From assembly GCA_030447785.1 (NCBI GenBank), contig JAUJOF010000004.1, positions 175,477 to 208,640 of the forward strand: a stretch of 33,164 nt of DNA. The letters run 5' to 3'. The notes beneath the pieces were generated by a model. It saw nothing but the letters and a program-made list of their open reading frames with translations. It was not told the DNA's origin and did not search any database. The stretch is from Solirubrobacteraceae bacterium. GTDB lineage: Bacteria > Actinomycetota > Thermoleophilia > Solirubrobacterales > Solirubrobacteraceae. Shown here one piece after another: positions 7,595 to 16,809 of the stretch (position 1 is the first letter of the stretch; every line of letters starts with the position of its first letter). Position numbers and translations under genes: made by a program.

Positions 7595-8569
7595 CTAGCT
7601 GCCGTTGCCCAGGAGGCCGAGCGTGCCGGAGGCCTGTCCGGAGGCCTTGCCCTCGCCCGCGGGACTCTGGGCGTCGGAGGAGACGGAGGCCGAGGCGGTC
7701 GCCTCGAGCCCGAGCTGGGCCAGCGGGCCGAGAGTGACCAGGCCGAGGCCGGGGAGGGTCACCTGCTCGGCGTCGATGTCGGTGGCCCGGATGGTGTCGG
7801 CGACCAGAGCGGCGGCGGTCGCCAGGCCGGTGCGCACGAGCTGGACGGCGCCCTGCGCCGAGCTCTGGAGGCCGGCCGCCAGCGCTTGCACCGTTTCGGC
7901 GTTGGCACGCAGCGCGTCGGTGCCGATTCCGACCGCCAGCTCGGCGGAGGCCTTCGCACCGCCGGCGACCTGCGAGGACGCCGCCGTCCGCGCGGCCGCC
8001 TGCACCTCGACCGCGAGGTCCTGCACGGCTTCGCTGGCACTCTTCAGCGCGGCCTGTGCGCTCTGGTCGGCGTTCTCGGCGGCCATGCGCAGGATGCCCG
8101 TGAGGACGGCCTGCTGCATGCGCACGTCGCCGACCAGGGCCGCGACCGCCTGACTCTCCAGCCGCCCGCTGCCCTCGATCGCGATCTCAGACTGAAGCCG
8201 GGCGTCGGCGGCCAGCGTGGAGCTCATCCGCACGCCGGCGCGCGCGGCGGCCCTGACCTCGCTCGAGCTGTCGGCCGAAGCGACCAGCGCCCGAGTCCTG
8301 GCCATCGCCGTCCGGATCTCACCGCGGCTGCGGGCCAGCAGCGCGCGGGCGCGCGCCTGCGCCGAGGAGCCCGCCTGGTCGGCCAGCTGCTCGGCGCGGA
8401 TCAGGTGAACCTCGGCGCGGGCCCCGGCCTCGGCCACCGCGGAGACGCTCTGCGCGGTGCCGGCGGCCTGGGCGGCGCCCGGCAGCGCCAGGGCGCCGGC
8501 GATCGCGAGCATCAGCGCCGCGTTCCTCATGGGCGCCGTGGGGCGCTGCGTGTCTGCCTTCTCGACCAT
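7595..8569 (-). CDS. Secreted alanine-rich helical protein, function unknown
   Basis: ATG 8569 has AGGAGG eight nt upstream, preferred to an in-frame ATG at 8632 that would run through the conserved upstream block's spacer. The 324-residue product has a signal peptide (MRNAALMLAIAGALALPGAA after a 12-residue polar start). The mature part is an uninterrupted Ala/Gln/Ser/Glu-rich region of heptad-like helices to about residue 250, then VTLPGLGLVTLGPLAQLGLE and a Ser/Gly tail. There are no Cys and no catalytic motif. It resembles long helical surface or periplasmic-type proteins more than an enzyme. It is the first gene after the ECF sigma factor (171 bp downstream) and carries block C, so sigma-dependent expression is likely. 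Function cannot be named. Confidence 0.78.
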   Translation of the reverse strand: MVEKADTQRPTAPMRNAALMLAIAGALALPGAAQAAGTAQSVSAVAEAGARAEVHLIRAEQLADQAGSSAQARARALLARSRGEIRTAMARTRALVASADSSSEVRAAARAGVRMSSTLAADARLQSEIAIEGSGRLESQAVAALVGDVRMQQAVLTGILRMAAENADQSAQAALKSASEAVQDLAVEVQAAARTAASSQVAGGAKASAELAVGIGTDALRANAETVQALAAGLQSSAQGAVQLVRTGLATAAALVADTIRATDIDAEQVTLPGLGLVTLGPLAQLGLEATASASVSSDAQSPAGEGKASGQASGTLGLLGNGS

Positions 8570-8618
8570 GGAACTTCCTCCTGATGGGTGGGTGCGTCCC
8601 GCCGGGCGGCGGGTCTGA

Positions 8619-8674
8619 GAGGAGGACGGCACCCGGGCTGGGTTCCTGGGCGATGTGGACGAAAGAGGGACTCG
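8619..8674 (-). promoter_or_regulatory. Conserved promoter-like block, copy C
   Basis: On the minus strand it reads CGAGTCCCTCTTTCGTCCAC, then ATCGCCCAGGAACC, and CGTCCTCC with 16 nt between CCAGG and CGTCC. It ends 49 bp before the ATG of the alanine-rich gene, giving a leader of about 40 nt with its own ribosome site if transcription starts just after CGTCC. Confidence 0.6.
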
Positions 8675-8740
8675 TGCACGGGAAAGCTCAAGCTTCGCGG
8701 CCCCGGCAGGCGTCGGACGCCATGACGGTGACGGGAGGCC

Positions 8741-10147
8741 TCAGCCCGAGCGCGGGCCGAGCCTGCCGACGGCGCTCTCGGCGGCCCGCAGCGTGTTGTC
8801 GGTGATCTGTCCGACGGTGTTCCGTATGTCGCCGGTGGCGGCGACCCTGTCCCGCTCCAGCGTGACGACGACCTCGTCCCCCACCGGGCGCGGCGCGGAT
8901 CGCGATCGGTCCCCCGGGTCAGCCTGCGTGGAGCCGGGGGCGGCAGGCGGCCCACCCAGCGGCGCGGGCGCCGGCATGGTGTCGGCCGTGGCCGCAGGCG
9001 CTGGCTGGAGCGGTCGGGCCGCCGGACGCCTGGCGCGCTGCGGGGAGCCGGTGGGGCGGGCCGGGGCGGCCGTGGCGGTGGGCGACGAGGGGCCGGCGCC
9101 CCGACCGCGGGCGGGTTCGGCGCCACGTCCCGGCGTCCGAGCCCGTCCCTCGCCCGCCTTGGCGGTGTGCTCGGGCCGCGCCCCGGCCGGGGAGTGCGAC
9201 GGGGCCGGGAGGGAGGAGTGAACGCAGACGCCCACGGTCCCGGCGACCAGACCGGCGGCCACCATGCCCTTGACCGCCGCGGGACTCCACCCGATCGTGC
9301 CGATCCCCTCGGCCACGGAGCGCATCAGTCCCCACGGGGCGATCCCGAGGGAGCTCAGGGCGCGGCCACGGCGCCGAAGCTCGAAGGTCTGGCACGGCTT
9401 GCAGTCCTCCAGGTGCGCGCGCACCCTGGCCGCGCGCCGTCGCGCCCGCACGAGCTCGTGGCGGACCTGCTCACAAGGGAGCCGGCGCCCGGAGCGGCGC
9501 TCGAGGAGCGTCCGGCGCGCGTCGGCCACCAGGCCGAGCGCACGCGGGGCCGTGGTCTCCAGCGCCTCGGCGAGCTCGTCGGCACCCAGGCCGCAGAACT
9601 CGCGCAGCACGATCGCCGATCGCTGACGCTCGGACAGGGTGCCCAGGTCGCTGAGCAACGCACCCACCTCCTCACGAGCCTCGTGCGCATCCTCGGGCAG
9701 CGTGCCCCCGGCGAGCTCCAGGTCGCCGACGTCGACCGTCTGGCTGTCCCGTCCCGTGCGCAGCCGGTCCAGGCACTCGTTGCGGGCGACGGCATACAGC
9801 CAGGCGCGCACGTTGAGCAGCGCTATGTCCCTCGCCGAGAGCGCCACGAGCGCCCGTACCCACGCCGACTGAGCGGCGTCGGCGGCCTCCTCGGGCGAAC
9901 GCAGGACACCGACGCAGTAGCGATACACGGCCCCGTGATGGCGGCGAAAGAGCACGTCCAGCCCGGCCGTGCCGCAGCGGGCCAGGTGCTCGTCCGTCTC
10001 GTGGTCCTCGCGAGAGGTGCCGTGCTGGCCGACGACCGGTTCCGCCGGCTGCGGTGCGGCGACCAGCGTGAGCGCCCGCAGCCCAGACGCACGACCCGGT
10101 GTCTGCGACCACGAGGGGGCGACGTCGCCCCCCGCGCTCACCGCCAT
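8741..10147 (-). CDS. ECF sigma factor fused to zinc-finger anti-sigma-like and transmembrane parts
   Basis: Residue numbers assume ATG 10147. Sigma region 2 covers about 56-130 (LFRRHHGAVYRYCVGVLRSP, RAWLYAVARNECLDRLR) and region 4 about 160-215 (LSERQRSAIVLREFCGLGAD). A zinc-binding anti-sigma-like motif follows: Cys225, then His245, Cys249, Cys252 in RAHLEDCKPC. One membrane segment lies at about 293-310, then a Pro/Ala/Arg-rich extracytoplasmic region with a conserved-looking end (VGDEVVVTLERD). Usually sigma and anti-sigma are separate; here a single chain would keep the sigma at the membrane, and release would need proteolysis or a conformational change. The N-terminus is uncertain: the frame is open to 10309, but the coding start must lie near the sigma domain. 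The ATG overlaps a 40-codon ORF. Likely targets are the genes with blocks A-C. Confidence 0.85.
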   Translation of the reverse strand: MAVSAGGDVAPSWSQTPGRASGLRALTLVAAPQPAEPVVGQHGTSREDHETDEHLARCGTAGLDVLFRRHHGAVYRYCVGVLRSPEEAADAAQSAWVRALVALSARDIALLNVRAWLYAVARNECLDRLRTGRDSQTVDVGDLELAGGTLPEDAHEAREEVGALLSDLGTLSERQRSAIVLREFCGLGADELAEALETTAPRALGLVADARRTLLERRSGRRLPCEQVRHELVRARRRAARVRAHLEDCKPCQTFELRRRGRALSSLGIAPWGLMRSVAEGIGTIGWSPAAVKGMVAAGLVAGTVGVCVHSSLPAPSHSPAGARPEHTAKAGEGRARTPGRGAEPARGRGAGPSSPTATAAPARPTGSPQRARRPAARPLQPAPAATADTMPAPAPLGGPPAAPGSTQADPGDRSRSAPRPVGDEVVVTLERDRVAATGDIRNTVGQITDNTLRAAESAVGRLGPRSG

Positions 10148-10260
10148 GACCGGCTGCCCGGCTCGGACCCGAGCTGCGCGACCGGAAGCGCGGCACGGGA
10201 GCCGCCGTGATCGATGCAGGCGGTGAACCAGCATCGTGTGAATCGGAACAGGCGGGGCAT
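10138..10260 (-). CDS. Possible 40-residue leader ORF upstream of the ECF sigma gene
   Basis: ATG 10260 has a strong ribosome site (AGGAG, 5 nt before). The ORF codes for MPRLFRFTRCWFTACIDHGG and 20 more residues, with mostly G/C third positions. Its TGA lies 10 bp inside the sigma gene in another frame, so translation of the two may be coupled. The peptide is basic and has two Cys. I know no relatives. It could be a real small protein, a translation-coupling leader, or the true start of the sigma gene displaced by a frameshift. Confidence 0.4.
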   Translation of the reverse strand: MPRLFRFTRCWFTACIDHGGSRAALPVAQLGSEPGSRSWR

Positions 10261-10579
10261 CGGGTCTCCTGGTCGGCCAACGAGCGGTCCTGTCCCGTGT
10301 CGTCCGCATGCGTCCGGTGCATCGCCAGGGCGAGGATTTCGCCCCGATCGTGCTCGCGGGTGGTCAGGTTCGTCGGCAAGGCGGTGAGGTTCTGCGGGGT
10401 TCGCGCTCGTCGTGCGAGCTCGCCGACTCCCCACACGACCGGCTCGGTCTTGGCAAAAAAACTGCGCAACACGGGCGAGAACCTGAGCAGCCCGTCACGC
10501 GTGGGGAGCCACGGCGCCGATGGACCAGCGTGATCGCACACGCCACCTGGTCCCACATATGGCGCCCTGACGCCCTATC
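10261..10579. other. Divergent intergenic region between the sigma gene and the GGDEF/EAL gene
   Basis: These 319 bp must hold two divergent promoters. I see a run of seven A at 10455-10461, rare in this GC-rich window, and a hexamer TATCGT at 10576-10581 that could be a -10 for the plus-strand gene. None of the conserved blocks A-C is present, so the sigma gene does not visibly use that promoter. Confidence 0.4.
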
Positions 10580-12571
10580 GTGGTGGCCCACCATGAGCCT
10601 CTTCTGCGCGGCCAGCTGCCCGTGGCCATCACCGTCACGTCGATGAAGATCAGCCGGCCCGAGGAGCAGGAGATCTTCACTGCGCCACCCAACCGTGCGT
10701 TCGCCGACTTGGTGGCCGAGGCGCTCGAGCGCGCCCAAGGGGAGGCGATGTGCATGGTGCTCGTACTCGACCTGGCCCGCTTCCGGCAGGTCAACGAGCG
10801 CTACGCCCGCGCCACCGGCGACGAGGTGCTCACCGCGATAGAGGGCCTGCTCAAGCGCCTCGCCGGCTCGGACGCCGCTGCGCAGTCCCTGAGAGCCGAC
10901 GAGTTCGCCATCCTCGTGCCCGGGCCGCACACCAACCGGGACGCGGTTTCGCTGGCCAAGAGCATCGCCGCCTTGCTCGGCCCGCCCGTGAGCGTCGGCA
11001 TCGCCTTCGCACAGCCGGGGAGCGACGCGGCGGGCGTGCTGGGCGCCGCCGACCGCGCCAGGAGCGGCGCGCACGAGCGCGGCGACCCCTACGGCGTCTT
11101 TGCCGCCACGCGAGAGGCGCAGGTCGCGCGTTCGATGCAGCTCGAGCAGGAGCTGCGCGGGGCGATCGACACAGGGCAGCTGTGCCTGTACTACCAGCCG
11201 ATCATCGATGTGCAGAGCGGTCAGAGCACCGGCCTGACGGCGCGCGTGCGCTGGGAGCATCCGGTCTACGGGCTGCTCGGTCCCGAGCATTTCCTGTCCC
11301 TCGCGCAGGCCGGAAGCCTCGCGAGCGATCTGGGGGCCGAGATCGTGGCCCTCGCGTGCCGTGACCTCGCGCACTGGACCATCTCGCTACCGGGATCGAG
11401 CCCACCCCCGGTTCACGTCAAGATCTCCGCCCGCCAACTCTCCGAACCCGGCTTCGTCGAGGTCATCCTGCGCGAGCTGGAGCGTGGTCGCGTCGACCCC
11501 TCATTGCTGGCCGTCGAGCTGGTCGGCAGCGACGTGATGGGCGAGGCCGGCGTGGTGGGGCGCGCGCTGCAGCGACTCGCCGAGGCGGGCATCACCGCGG
11601 TGCTCGACGACTTCGGGACGGGATCGGCTCCGCCCGCTTCCCTGAAGGACATCCCGGTCCGCGGTCTGAAGATCGGCAGCGTGTTCGTGAACGGCCTGGC
11701 CGACAGCGAAGCCGACGTGAGGGTGACCGAGGCGATGATCACCATCGGCCGATCGCTCGAGCTGCCCGTGGTCGCCAAGTGCGTCGAGACCCAGGCCCAG
11801 CTCGCGACCGTGCGTGGGCTGGGCTGCGAGCGGGCCCAGGGGTTCCTGTTCGGGCGCCCGGCCGCTGCCGATGTCACGCTCGCGCTCTTGCGTCAAGCAG
11901 TGAACTGGGGCGAGATCGTCCACGCTGCGGGTTCGCGAGCACTCCCCTCACCCCGCCCGGAGCCCGACGCGCCCGGGAACGGATCCGCCGACGATCAGAC
12001 CCTGCTGAGCCTTGGCCATGCGGCACGGGCACTGGGCGTCTCGCAGGCCACGTTGCGCCGGTGGGCCGACAGCGGGAAGCTGCGTTCCACCCGCACGGCC
12101 GGCGGCCACCGTCGGTTCGCTGCGGCCGACCTTCGGGGCATGGCCTCGACCCGTCCGCCGGCGGAGGTCCAGGTGAACCCCCCGCCCACCGAGCCGCTGC
12201 CGGCGCTCGCGCGGCTGGTGGACGAGCACGGCGACCGGCTCGCGGCCGCGAGCTGGGGCAAGCTCTACGTGCACATCCCCGGGTTCTTCGGTGATCCCTC
12301 ATGGGAGGCCTCGCGCCGCACCTGGCTGCACGTGGTGGCGTCGGCCGCCGCCAGCGGTCGGTACGAGGAACTGGCGGAGGCGACCGCGACGCTCATGGTC
12401 CATGCCGAGACACAGGGCGCTTCGGTGCTCGAGCGCCACGCAGCCCTCGAGCGCTTTGCCGAGGCCGTCGTCTACCTGCTGGCCCGCGAGGGGGCGCCGG
12501 ACTCGGCGATCATGCAGACCCGGCGGCTCTTTGCCTTCCTCAGGCACCACCAGCTCTCACTGGCCGGCTGA
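10580..12571 (+). CDS. Degenerate GGDEF-EAL protein fused to MerR/BldC-type DNA-binding domain
   Basis: From GTG 10580 the product is 663 residues; GTG 10622 and ATG 10643 are possible starts, and none has a good ribosome site. The GGDEF domain (about 35-175) has RADEF in place of GGDEF and lacks the second metal Asp (LDLARF). The EAL domain (about 185-440) keeps DDFGTG (343-348) and the fold, but EAL reads ARV (221-223), the Asn of NxSARQ is Lys281, KID reads KIG and VAEGVET reads VAKCVET. Catalysis of c-di-GMP turnover is therefore unlikely. A winged helix-turn-helix follows (475-521: GHAARALGVSQATLRRWADS, then TAGGHRRF), as in MerR/BldC proteins. The last 120 residues are helical and unrecognised. 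This would make a cytoplasmic DNA-binding regulator, possibly sensing c-di-GMP or GTP through the dead EAL or GGDEF fold. Confidence 0.85.
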   Translation: MVAHHEPLLRGQLPVAITVTSMKISRPEEQEIFTAPPNRAFADLVAEALERAQGEAMCMVLVLDLARFRQVNERYARATGDEVLTAIEGLLKRLAGSDAAAQSLRADEFAILVPGPHTNRDAVSLAKSIAALLGPPVSVGIAFAQPGSDAAGVLGAADRARSGAHERGDPYGVFAATREAQVARSMQLEQELRGAIDTGQLCLYYQPIIDVQSGQSTGLTARVRWEHPVYGLLGPEHFLSLAQAGSLASDLGAEIVALACRDLAHWTISLPGSSPPPVHVKISARQLSEPGFVEVILRELERGRVDPSLLAVELVGSDVMGEAGVVGRALQRLAEAGITAVLDDFGTGSAPPASLKDIPVRGLKIGSVFVNGLADSEADVRVTEAMITIGRSLELPVVAKCVETQAQLATVRGLGCERAQGFLFGRPAAADVTLALLRQAVNWGEIVHAAGSRALPSPRPEPDAPGNGSADDQTLLSLGHAARALGVSQATLRRWADSGKLRSTRTAGGHRRFAAADLRGMASTRPPAEVQVNPPPTEPLPALARLVDEHGDRLAAASWGKLYVHIPGFFGDPSWEASRRTWLHVVASAAASGRYEELAEATATLMVHAETQGASVLERHAALERFAEAVVYLLAREGAPDSAIMQTRRLFAFLRHHQLSLAG

Positions 12572-12592
12572 GGCTCCAGCTCCTCGGAGGGG

Positions 12593-12805
12593 CTAGCGCT
12601 GCTCGACGTCCCCGCGCGTGGTGCCCTGATCGCCGCCGGACTGTGTTTCGGCGGCCTTGCGCCCGGGGTGGTCGGGCGGGAGGTCACGGGGGTTGACCTC
12701 GTCGTGGGCCTCGGGCGTGTCGCCCAGCGGCGTGTCCTCGTCGGGGGTCGCCGGGCCCAGCGGCTCGCGACTCTCCTCGTCGTGGCCGTCAGCCTTCTCG
12801 GTCAT
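12593..12805 (-). CDS. Small hydrophilic protein, duplicated-motif family
   Basis: The 70-residue product has no hydrophobic segment and is rich in Asp, Glu, Pro and Gly. Residues from about DTPLGDTPEAHDEVNPRDLP to GDQGTTRGD match, nearly residue for residue, a segment in the product of the gene just upstream. The ATG overlaps the TGA of that gene (4 bp), so the two are translationally coupled. It looks intrinsically disordered. Function unknown; a stress-protective or binding role is speculation. It converges with the GGDEF/EAL gene 21 bp away. Confidence 0.7.
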   Translation of the reverse strand: MTEKADGHDEESREPLGPATPDEDTPLGDTPEAHDEVNPRDLPPDHPGRKAAETQSGGDQGTTRGDVEQR

Positions 12806-13112
12806 CGGCGACTCTCCTGCACTCGGCTGTCGGCCTCGTCGCGGCCGGACTGCTCGTCGTAGTAGGGGTGGGAGGGCTGCTCGAGATCGGGGGAGCCGCC
12901 CTCCATCTCCTCGCTCTTGCCGGGGATGTCGTCGAGGCTGTCGCTGCGCGCCGGGCCGGCCTTGAGCTTGTCCTCGTCCCCGCGCGTGGTGCCCTGGTCG
13001 CCGCCGGCCTGGACCTCGGCGGCCTTGCGGCCGGGATGGTCGGGCGGGAGATCGCGGGGACTGACCTCGTTGTGCGCCTCGGCCGTGTCGCCCAGCGCGG
13101 TGTCGTCGTCGG
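12608..13112. repeat. Direct repeat of about 137 bp (12608-12744 and 12976-13112)
   Basis: The two copies align without gaps at an offset of 368 bp and code for the shared [16 protein letters not shown] segment in the two overlapping hydrophilic genes. They mark an old partial tandem duplication. Confidence 0.75.
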
Positions 13113-13353
13113 TGATCACGTGCGAGGAGGGGAGCGGCTCGTCCTCGTCGGCGACCGCCTCGCCGGCGTCGTCGTCGTGACGGTGCATCACGCGCTTGGA
13201 CAGGGTCTTGTCGGTCACGACGATCGCGCCGATCACCAGCGCCACCAGGCCACTGGAGATGAGGAATTCGGGCTGCCCGGTCAGAACCGCGGACAGGCCG
13301 AGCGCCAGCGCTACGGCGGCGGTGAACGCGATGGTGAGCTTCTGCGTGGACAT
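12802..13353 (-). CDS. Two-helix membrane protein with hydrophilic duplicated-motif tail
   Basis: Starting at ATG 13353 (ATG 13395 is an upstream option) the 183-residue product has two hydrophobic segments (about 5-22 and 27-46: [20 protein letters not shown] and [16 protein letters not shown]), then a His/Asp stretch and a long acidic, probably disordered cytoplasmic tail. The tail holds the [41 protein letters not shown] series shared with the downstream small gene. It is divergent from clpB with 134 bp between them. No known domain is recognised. Confidence 0.72.
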   Translation of the reverse strand: MSTQKLTIAFTAAVALALGLSAVLTGQPEFLISSGLVALVIGAIVVTDKTLSKRVMHRHDDDAGEAVADEDEPLPSSHVITDDDTALGDTAEAHNEVSPRDLPPDHPGRKAAEVQAGGDQGTTRGDEDKLKAGPARSDSLDDIPGKSEEMEGGSPDLEQPSHPYYDEQSGRDEADSRVQESRR

Positions 13354-13432
13354 CGGATCATCGCTACCCCTGCGCGGGCGCGAGCAACCCTGCATGGAGC
13401 ACGCCGGCTCGGAGCGCGAGCTCGTGGCACGC

Positions 13433-13462
13433 TTGCACCCGGCCCACCCGGGCCGCTAAGAT
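13433..13462 (+). promoter_or_regulatory. Sigma-70-type promoter of clpB
   Basis: TTGCAC (13433-13438), an 18-bp spacer and TAAGAT (13457-13462). Transcription would begin near 13469, giving a leader of about 19 nt to the ATG at 13488. Confidence 0.6.
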
Positions 13463-13483
13463 CTCAGTCCCACCCACTGAGAT
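13461..13483. promoter_or_regulatory. Palindromic operator overlapping the clpB promoter
   Basis: Arms ATCTCAGT (13461-13468) and ACTGAGAT (13476-13483) are perfect 8-bp inverted repeats with a 7-bp spacer. They overlap the end of the -10 and the probable start site, as expected for a repressor site. The AGT, 7 nt, ACT core and spacing match the HspR-binding HAIR element (CTTGAGT, 7 nt, ACTCAAG), but the outer bases differ. Confidence 0.6.
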
Positions 13484-13487
13484 ATCT

Positions 13488-16049
<2,562 letters not shown>

Positions 16050-16068
16050 GCGGCGAACGGGACGCTCG

Positions 16069-16090
16069 GCCCGGCGCCATGGGCGCGGGC
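16069..16090 (+). terminator. GC-rich hairpin after clpB
   Basis: GCCCG and CGCC pair with GGCG and CGGGC around the loop ATG, with one bulged G. It begins 20 bp after the clpB stop. No T-run follows, so termination is possible but not certain. Confidence 0.4.
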
Positions 16091-16105
16091 GGTACCAGGA
16101 AAACG

Positions 16106-16128
16106 CCTGTTGGCACGACGCCAACAGG
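16106..16128. promoter_or_regulatory. Perfect 9-bp palindrome, likely TetR operator
   Basis: Arms CCTGTTGGC (16106-16114) and GCCAACAGG (16120-16128) flank ACGAC. It is itself framed by GGTACC at 16091-16096 and 16131-16136. It covers the -35 and most of the spacer of the promoter of the TetR gene. Confidence 0.7.
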
Positions 16129-16138
16129 GCGGTACCCT
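16110..16138 (+). promoter_or_regulatory. Promoter of the tetR-type gene
   Basis: TTGGCA (16110-16115), a 17-bp spacer and TACCCT (16133-16138). The ATG at 16148 is 9 nt after the -10, so the transcript would have almost no leader. Confidence 0.6.
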
Positions 16139-16147
16139 CCTCGCTCG

Positions 16148-16774
16148 ATGACCACCACCCCCACGCCTCGCTGGAACCGCCTGGAGCACGACGAGCGCCG
16201 CGCGCAGATCCTGACCTGCGCGCGCCGGCTGTTCAGCGAGCGCCATTTCGCCGCGGTCTCCACTGCCCAGATCGCCCGCGAGGCGGGCGTGACCCGGGGC
16301 CTGGTCCACCACTACTTCGGCGCCAAGCGCGCGCTGTACCTCGAGGTCGTGCGAGACCTCGTGCGCCTGGCCCCGGCCACCCCGCTGGAGACCACCGCGG
16401 GCCCGCTGGCGACGCGCGTCGACGTGGCCATCGACCGCTGGCTGACCATGGTCGAGCGCAACCGCGAGACGTGGCTGGCCGCGCTGGGCGCCGAAGGCTT
16501 CGGCCGCGACGCCGACGTGGAGGCGATCCTCGAACAGGCGCGCGAGGTGGTCGCCGAGCGCCTCGTGGCGGGCATCGGCCTGCAGACCGACGGCAAGGCC
16601 GGCGAGCCGGTGCGCGCGGCGGTGCACGCCTTCTCCGGCATGGCCGAGGCCGCCAGCCGCGAGTGGCTGGAGCACAACCGTCTATCTCGCGTGCAGGCCC
16701 ACACCCTCCTGACCCAGACGCTCGTGGCCCTCGTTCACGACATCCTCCCCCGATTGAGAGAAGGCACCCCATGA
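16148..16774 (+). CDS. TetR-family transcriptional regulator
   Basis: The 208-residue product has the N-terminal TetR helix-turn-helix (about 20-65: RRAQILTCARRLFSERHFAA, then IAREAGVTRGLVHHYFGAKR) and an all-helical ligand domain. ATG 16148 is chosen over an ATG at 16079 because it lies immediately after the promoter. The palindrome over that promoter is the obvious autoregulatory operator. The downstream acyl-CoA dehydrogenase gene lies 34 bp away and is probably co-transcribed, so the ligand may be an acyl-CoA or related compound (inference from context, as with many fatty-acid TetR repressors). Confidence 0.9.
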   Translation: MTTTPTPRWNRLEHDERRAQILTCARRLFSERHFAAVSTAQIAREAGVTRGLVHHYFGAKRALYLEVVRDLVRLAPATPLETTAGPLATRVDVAIDRWLTMVERNRETWLAALGAEGFGRDADVEAILEQAREVVAERLVAGIGLQTDGKAGEPVRAAVHAFSGMAEAASREWLEHNRLSRVQAHTLLTQTLVALVHDILPRLREGTP

Positions 16775-16809
16775 GCAATTGCACGTTCGTCCTCGGCGCC
16801 GCGGCCTGA
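16771..16809 (+). CDS. 12-codon ORF linking the TetR and acyl-CoA dehydrogenase genes
   Basis: ATG 16771 overlaps the TGA of the TetR gene and its own TGA shares a base with the ATG of the acyl-CoA dehydrogenase. A ribosome site GAAGG lies 6 nt upstream. It codes for MSNCTFVLGAAA. It may act only to carry ribosomes from one gene to the next, or be the relic of an N-terminus lost by a frameshift. Confidence 0.35.
   Translation: MSNCTFVLGAAA

Noticed and set aside
5455..8674. Conserved upstream blocks as riboswitches or transposon ends
   Set aside because: No conserved pairing, riboswitch core or terminator is seen in them, and no transposase or target duplication is nearby. Spacing to the genes fits promoters better.
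10300..10460. A GC3-rich minus-strand frame upstream of the sigma gene (with PQNLTALPTNLTTREHD)
   Set aside because: It has no stop before running deep into the sigma gene in another frame, no good start and no recognisable domain.
13461..13483. CIRCE (HrcA) element before clpB
   Set aside because: CIRCE has the arms TTAGCACTC and GAGTGCTAA with 9 bp between; the arms and the 7-bp spacer here do not match.
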